Positions 58,929-64,000 of a DNA stretch of 64,000 bases are shown one piece after another. Numbering within the stretch: position 1 is the stretch's first letter; each line of letters starts with the position of its first letter. The stretch covers positions 1-64,000 of the forward strand of contig CAXKVV010001684.1 of the NCBI GenBank assembly GCA_964058805.1, read 5' to 3'. Both the position numbers and the translations under genes were made by a program. This DNA is from Schoenoplectus triqueter. Its lineage: Eukaryota; Streptophyta; Magnoliopsida; Poales; Cyperaceae. The notes under the pieces are model-generated. The model saw only the letters and a program-made list of their open reading frames with translations, was not told the origin of the DNA and made no database searches.

Positions 58929-59285
58929 ATTATGGTGTTTTTGTAAAGTAAAAAATATATTTTTTGCTTTGATATGAAATTTTATTTTCTAGCTCAAATG
59001 ATCAATCTAAGTTACCCAATTCATGTCAAAATTTTATGGGATATTAAATTTCATAATTTTTGAGTTTTTCGCTATCTTTTAAATTATTTTTAAAATCAAC
59101 TCTAAAATAGACTATTTTTTGTGTTAAAAATAGCTAGAAAGCTCAAAAAATTATAAAATTTAATATCCCGTATGATTTTTGTATGAAAAAATTATTGAGC
59201 AACTTAGATTGACCATTTATTTCGTCGAGATATGAAATCCCTTGCTGAAGAAAAACAATTTTTTTGTTTTGCAAAACACCATAAT
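58929..59285. mobile_element. Foldback MITE family C (357 bp)
   Basis: Ends ATTATGGTGTTTTTG and CAAAACACCATAAT are inverted. The inner arms (ATGGGATATTAAATTTCATA and AAATTTAATATCCCGTATGA) pair well. Only one copy is seen in the window. Confidence 0.85.
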
Positions 59286-59734
59286 GTATGTGTGTATATA
59301 TATATACTAATATTTTGTCCGTACATTGCTACAGTGTGTCTTTTAAAATATAAAAAAATATATCTTCATGTGAAAAGAAAGAAAATAAAAATGAAGATAA
59401 TTTAGTAATTAATATAAATTTTAATCATTTAATACATAATTAATGTAAAATAAATAAAGAATTGAGAAGAAAGTTGACATTTAGAATTTAAAGAAAGTTA
59501 AAATTCATAATTGATAGCTATCTAAGAAAAAAAAAATTATACTTCTCAATTATGCAGTGTTTCATGTAACAATCAAAATTGAGAGAAAATTATAACTTCA
59601 ACACAAATGGCTATAGAGATAGTAACATTATTTGATAAATAACTCAATTTGATGACTAATATTAGCTTTAGAAATTCAACAACAAAAAATCTAGACCATT
59701 GCAGGATCAGAACACTTATGTGCTTAATAAAGAT

Positions 59735-59739
<5 letters not shown>

Positions 59740-59780
<41 letters not shown>
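59740..59780 (+). repeat. (TG)n(TA)n microsatellite
   Basis: About 12 TG units followed by about 10 TA units, directly abutting the left end of MITE A copy 3. Confidence 0.9.
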
Positions 59781-60189
59781 AGTAAGACTAGCGTGCTCCT
59801 AGGAGAACAGAGCCCCTCTGTGATCCTAACTCAAAAATATATCAAATAATTTTCAAACTTTGATTTATCGCTCTCATTAAATTTTTCATATTGAAATCTT
59901 GTAGGGTTCAAAAATTTGAGATGTTTTGAGTTTTCTAAGTCACTCTTTTTAATTTTTAAAAATAATATATAAATATTGAATATTTTATTATTATTTTTAG
60001 AGTTGATTTTCAAAAATTGAAAAGAGCGACTTAGAAAACTCAAAACACCCTAAATTTTTGTATTCTATAAGATTTCAATATGAAAAATTTAATGAGAGTG
60101 ATAAATCAAAATTTGAAGATCATTTGTTATATTTTTTAAGTTAGGATCATGAAGGGGCTCCGTGCTTCTAGGAGCATATTAGTTTTACT
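59781..60189. mobile_element. Foldback MITE family A, copy 3 (409 bp)
   Basis: Begins AGTAAGACTAGCGTGCTCCT and ends with the partner AGGAGCATATTAGTTTTACT. The core is shared with 57245-57627. It is flanked by (TA)n on the left and (CT)n on the right, like copy 1. Confidence 0.87.
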
Positions 60190-60210
60190 CTCTCTCTCTA
60201 TCTATCCATC

Positions 60211-60242
<32 letters not shown>

Positions 60243-60250
60243 TATATATA

Positions 60251-60477
60251 GTTTTGTCTATTGTGCTTCGAGTAGTACTTCGACTGAAACACTACCAGTC
60301 TAAATTCTAATTTTTCATTCTCGAAATTTTAATTTAAATAGCTCAATAAAAATTTTATATCATAATCTTATAAAAATTTTATTGAGCTACTTAAATTGAA
60401 ATTTTGAGCATGAAAAATTAAAATTTAGACTGATAGTGTTTTCGATTGAAGTGCTACTAGAAGCACAATAAACAAAA
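60251..60477. mobile_element. Foldback MITE family B, copy 2 (227 bp)
   Basis: GTTTTGTCTATTGTGCTTCG at the left end pairs with GAAGCACAATAAACAAAAT at the right end. The inner arms around CTATCAGTCTAAATT are also inverted. GA/TA repeats border both sides. Confidence 0.85.
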
Positions 60478-61078
60478 TCTTTCTCCATATATAGATATAT
60501 ATAGAGAGAGAGAGATGGATGAAAATTTTATTTTTTGATTTTTTTGAAGGATAAAATCAATTATTATTGAAAATTATTAGTTTAATGTATTTTCTACCCC
60601 TAAAAATAAAAAATATATTTTTAAAATATATAAAATTTGATCTCAAAATATATTTTAATATGGAGATCATATTAAACAGTTGAATTAATCTTTTAAAAAT
60701 ATCGCACAGAGTACATAAATATTTTATACTGTAAAATAATTATTTACCAATATATGCGAAGTATCGATCTCACACAGATCTTGGGGGAAATAATCCGCAC
60801 ACAAATTATATAAAATATATATGGAATATGAACATGAAACAAAACAAATTAAATCAAGGCCAGAACCTTTCTAAAAAGTTTCATGTTTACTCATGTACAG
60901 ATAATACTATGATTACATAGTATTTTCAAAATAGGTGCATATGCACAGTTAGAACATCATATGAAAAGAGAGGGGCATGTGATGTGAGAGACAAATAGAC
61001 ATGCACTTTATATGGGCATATTCTTTTCAGATTTGATGTATAGGTGTGCTTCGATCTATATATATATAATCAAGGGAA
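60478..61078. other. Spacer, AT-rich
   Basis: No gene or clear repeat beyond short TA and GA runs. Confidence 0.5.
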
Positions 61079-61424
61079 GGGATCTTATTTTGATAATCTT
61101 GTTAATGAATTTTTAAATAAATATTAAAAAATCTTAAAAATAGAAAATAATTATAAATATGTTCTTTTACTTATAGTTGACCATGTTTTAAATTTTATTT
61201 AGTAGTCCATCAAATATCGTTAAATTAAAATAGTTGCAGATTGTATAAAATTTTGATGGTCTTTGATAAACTATTAAATAATAATAAAATTATATAAAAT
61301 TTGAAACACTATCGATCTATAAGTAAAATAATATATTTATAGAAAAAATTCTATTTTTAAGATTTTTTTTTAGTATTTGTTTAAAAGTTAAGTATCAAGA
61401 TATATAACCCATCGTGAAGGTCCC
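61079..61424. mobile_element. Foldback MITE family E, copy 3
   Basis: Starts GGGATCTTATTTTGATAA. The interior AGTCCATCAAATATCGTTAA and GATGGTCTTTGATAAACTAT are inverted. It matches 31668-32050 at lower identity. Confidence 0.75.
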
Positions 61425-61956
61425 TCCCTTATAATTAAAAACCCGACATATCTACGTAGTTACTAATTAATTAATGTATTGTGGTTAAATCGATATTATT
61501 AATTATATATGTGGCTTCACTGCATACTCTTATCGCACTATATACGTCTGTGAGTGGGTGTGGATGAGAGAGAGAGAGAGAGAGAGAAACCGAAGGTAGC
61601 ACAGGCAGATTTAATCAGAATAGGTCCCTCAAGAAAATCCATCTAGCAGCCTTAGAAACCGGCGAGGACATGCCAATTGCCAAATCAACTCATATCTGAC
61701 TCTCCAGACTCCAGTTGAATTCCAAGTGCAAGTTTATAGCATGCATGATGCATCATTATTAATTACACCACTTAGCTATTCTATATTCTAATATATGTAC
61801 AAGTACAACTAATAACAAGCATAAATATAATATATCTGAGCTCTTCCGAATAATAAATGACATGCACATGCAGGGTGTTGATTTGAAAAGTGTGAAGATA
61901 TTTGACTATAGTATAGACATGTATTGTAGGTATGTATGTGTGTGTGTGTGTGTGTT

Positions 61957-61999
<43 letters not shown>

Positions 62000-62009
62000 A
62001 GGGGGGAAA

Positions 62010-62045
<36 letters not shown>

Positions 62046-62879
62046 CTGGAATGATGTCAGGCTTTGGCGCACTCCAATGCAGTCTCCTCCTTTGCAACAG
62101 AGAAGAATAAAGCGCCTCCTTCCCACCACCATCATGCATTCCATCTGCTTCTATGCATTGCATGACCCCCCACCTTCATTCCATTAATTAATTAATTCCT
62201 GTTAACTAATTAAATATGTTCAATTAAGAAGCTCATGCTCTCATACTCTCATACTCTCATGCTCTCATGCACCAGACCTGGCCCATGAGTCCATGACCCA
62301 TTCTCCCTCCCGGCCTTGTTCCCTCACAACTCACAAAACACAAATACTGATACTAATACTAATACTAATATTAATAGAATTATTTATTATGTGCTGGGCC
62401 TCCGCATCCGAAGAACCCAACCAATTTTAATTGTCTGTACGAATTCCCCGCCCCCATTTCGGGCATCTCATCTCTATAAACTTAGTAAATTAGTTGGGCA
62501 CTTAATTGGGGAACATCCATCATGTTTCACACATTAATTTGATTCATACTAAATTATCATATTTGAATTTATGTCAGCTCTCCTCTCCCATTCTATTCCA
62601 ACTTTTATTTTTTTTTTCTTCCTGTAACGAGAGACAAATTAATTATGTCAGCTCTCCTCTGGGTACGATTTTTATATGATGCCATTTCTTTTATTTGAAT
62701 TGAGTTTTCCATGTTTTTTTTTGTTTTGATTTCTTATTTGATGCACTTGAAATGGATATTAGGATCCGGCTTAATTACTTGGTCACGCCGATTGTTCTTC
62801 AGGCAATTAAGCAATGGGGAATGTTTTTTGTTGAATATGATCTTAAAACCTAATTAATTAAATCTAATACCCACATGCA
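61425..62879. other. Intergenic spacer with microsatellites
   Basis: It holds a (GA)n run near 61568-61587, a compound (TG)n(TA)n...(GA)n tract at 61933-62042, and CTCATACTCTCATACTCTCA repeats near 62236-62268. Open frames crossing the tracts are artefacts. No gene is supported. Confidence 0.55.
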
Positions 62880-63241
62880 GTGAAACAGAGGAGAAGAAAT
62901 GAAGGAAGAAGGAAATTCACCATTATTTTGGATTAAGAAGTTCAATCTGATTTGTCAAATAGGTAACACAATTTCTTAATTATATCACGCAGTACATCAG
63001 ATGATCAGACGGCATTCTGATTGTGTATTTGAATTAGCGCACATGTCCTGATATTTGATGCTGTCATGCTTTGGTACCCAAGGGAAGAACCAATGGTGAT
63101 GTACATAACAATAACAGGAAGAGTGATTTTTTTTTTAAATTTAACCAGTTGTTTGGCAGATGAAGGACGCAACAGAAGCCCGGAATATATATATATATAT
63201 ATAGTATCTGAGTGAAAAAATTAACTGGCTCAAGAATTAAG
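62880..63241 (+). promoter_or_regulatory. Possible 5' UTR exon and intron of the last gene
   Basis: A purine-rich stretch (about 62880-62961) ends in CAAATAG-GTAACA, a possible donor. AATTAAG immediately before the start codon at 63242 could be an acceptor. A short upstream ATG (62899) exists. This is tentative. Confidence 0.3.
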
Positions 63242-64000
63242 ATGGCTGAAAAATCTAGGTCCAAGAGATCAAACTTCGGTTTGGAGCGGCACCATCCCGG
63301 GTGCGTTGAGAGCCTTCTTCACTTTGCCATTTTTCAGGGCAGTTGGCAGCAACGTTTTCACCTGAAAAAGATGATCGCTTATAAAAGACATGCTGATACC
63401 GCTCGGCCTCCCAGTGAGATATTATCCTTTCCTTTTCTACTAATTCTTTGATTTTCTGCTGATCAAAGAAGAAAAAGATAAAATCTCTTTGACAGAAATC
63501 TCAAATTTATGTACAGTCTTGTAAACTGCATGTGCAGTACAAGCTGGGTGCTGATTTTGAAATCTCAAATTTATGCTCTGCAGGGATCAAAGTTCCCAAG
63601 GTACAACATTGTTACATCGAGGAGGGTTCCAACTTACAAGTCAGTTCCATTTCATGCATCTAGTTTTGGAGTCTAATAAAGAGCATTAAACTCAAATAGC
63701 TTCTTGTGTCATCTATAAAGTTGTTGTTTTTCCTTAATTAATTAGGTTGAAGAAACTAAAGTGCAATCTCCAAGTAAATCCCCAATAAAATCTCCAACTA
63801 AGAGTCCCCGAAAGGATCTATTTAAAGCTTTCAAATTTAAGAAGAAATCCAGTGTCAAGGGCCATAGGAGATGCATGACTTCTCTGCCTCCTCCCATGGC
63901 ATCTCGGCTTGTGCGCACTGTGTCAATGCATCATATAAAGGGTTGCAAATATGTTCCACTGAATGGATCATTTGACAATCAAAAAACAACAAATGATAGA
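63242..64000 (+). CDS. Basic plant protein, possibly DUF4378/TRM-like, N-terminal part (runs off the window)
   Basis: Exons 63242-63413, 63584-63639 and 63746 to beyond 64000, GT-AG, phases closing; 161 residues visible. It starts MAEKSRSKRSNFGLERHHPG followed by CVESLLHFAIFQGSWQQRFH and LKKMIAYKRHA. That pattern, a basic start, then G-C-x-x-S-L-x-x-F and a basic K-K-M/R-R stretch, is seen at the N-terminus of plant DUF3741/DUF4378 (TRM-like) proteins. Exon 3 has an SP-rich repeat (SPSKSPIKSPTKSPRKD) and a lysine-rich FKAFKFKKKSSV. Assignment to that family is inference; the diagnostic C-terminal domain would lie beyond the window. The exon structure and absence of stops make a real gene likely. 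Confidence 0.6.

Noticed and set aside
61862..62163. Frames through the TG/TA/GA microsatellite
   Set aside because: Runs of dinucleotides are open in several frames by chance and encode only repetitive peptides.

Overview
This is a stretch of a plant nuclear genome, from a flowering plant. The evidence is split genes with canonical GT-AG introns, AT-rich intergenic DNA, and plant-specific families: a QALGGH-type C2H2 zinc finger with an EAR motif, a Dof factor, a FAR1-like fragment, plant-type Copia elements, Helitrons and abundant foldback MITEs. I cannot fix the species from the sequence.

Eight protein-coding genes can be supported. From left to right they are: the 3' end of a ZAT-like C2H2 repressor (+); a complete 8-exon ZFC3H1-like zinc-finger/HAT-repeat protein (-, 1532 aa); a complete 9-exon DnaJ protein of the AtDjC50/DNAJC25 type (+, 302 aa), head-to-head with it; a 3-exon FUSC/aromatic-acid-exporter-like membrane protein (-, 829 aa); a 6-exon UBC7-type ubiquitin-conjugating enzyme (-, 168 aa); an 11-exon conserved plant protein of unknown or possibly TRAPP-associated function (-, 779 aa); a single-exon one-TM protein of unknown function (+, 220 aa); a 2-exon Dof transcription factor (+, 300 aa); and the 5' part of a basic plant protein resembling the DUF4378/TRM group (+, cut by the window edge). 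All spliced models were built by hand; phases close at every junction and lengths fit the families.

Between the genes lies a layered transposon record. At 0.9-4.3 kb a FAR1/MULE-type fossil is split by a hAT element with an exact 8-bp target duplication. At 16-17.3 kb another hAT-like element sits inside a 66-bp tandem array. A decayed Copia element (21.8-25.7 kb, +) has many stop codons. A 1378-bp solo LTR (39.1-40.4 kb) has an exact 5-bp duplication. Two near-identical short Helitrons (44.1 and 46.7 kb) flank an MITE, unannotated DNA and an array of GC-rich hairpins. A young, nearly intact Copia element (51.4-56.8 kb, -) has LTRs differing at 3 of 303 positions. From 56.9 to 61.4 kb there is a dense cluster of foldback MITEs from at least five families, several bordered by TA and CT/GA microsatellites.

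The genes look like ordinary housekeeping and regulatory loci (RNA surveillance, ER folding, ERAD ubiquitination, transport, trafficking, transcription) without an operon-like functional theme. The points most worth a second look are the nested hAT-in-FAR1 insertion, the linker-histone exon stranded inside an intron of the opposite-strand 779-aa gene, the hairpin array beside the Helitron, the perfect 65-bp palindrome near 17.6 kb, and the MITE/microsatellite association.
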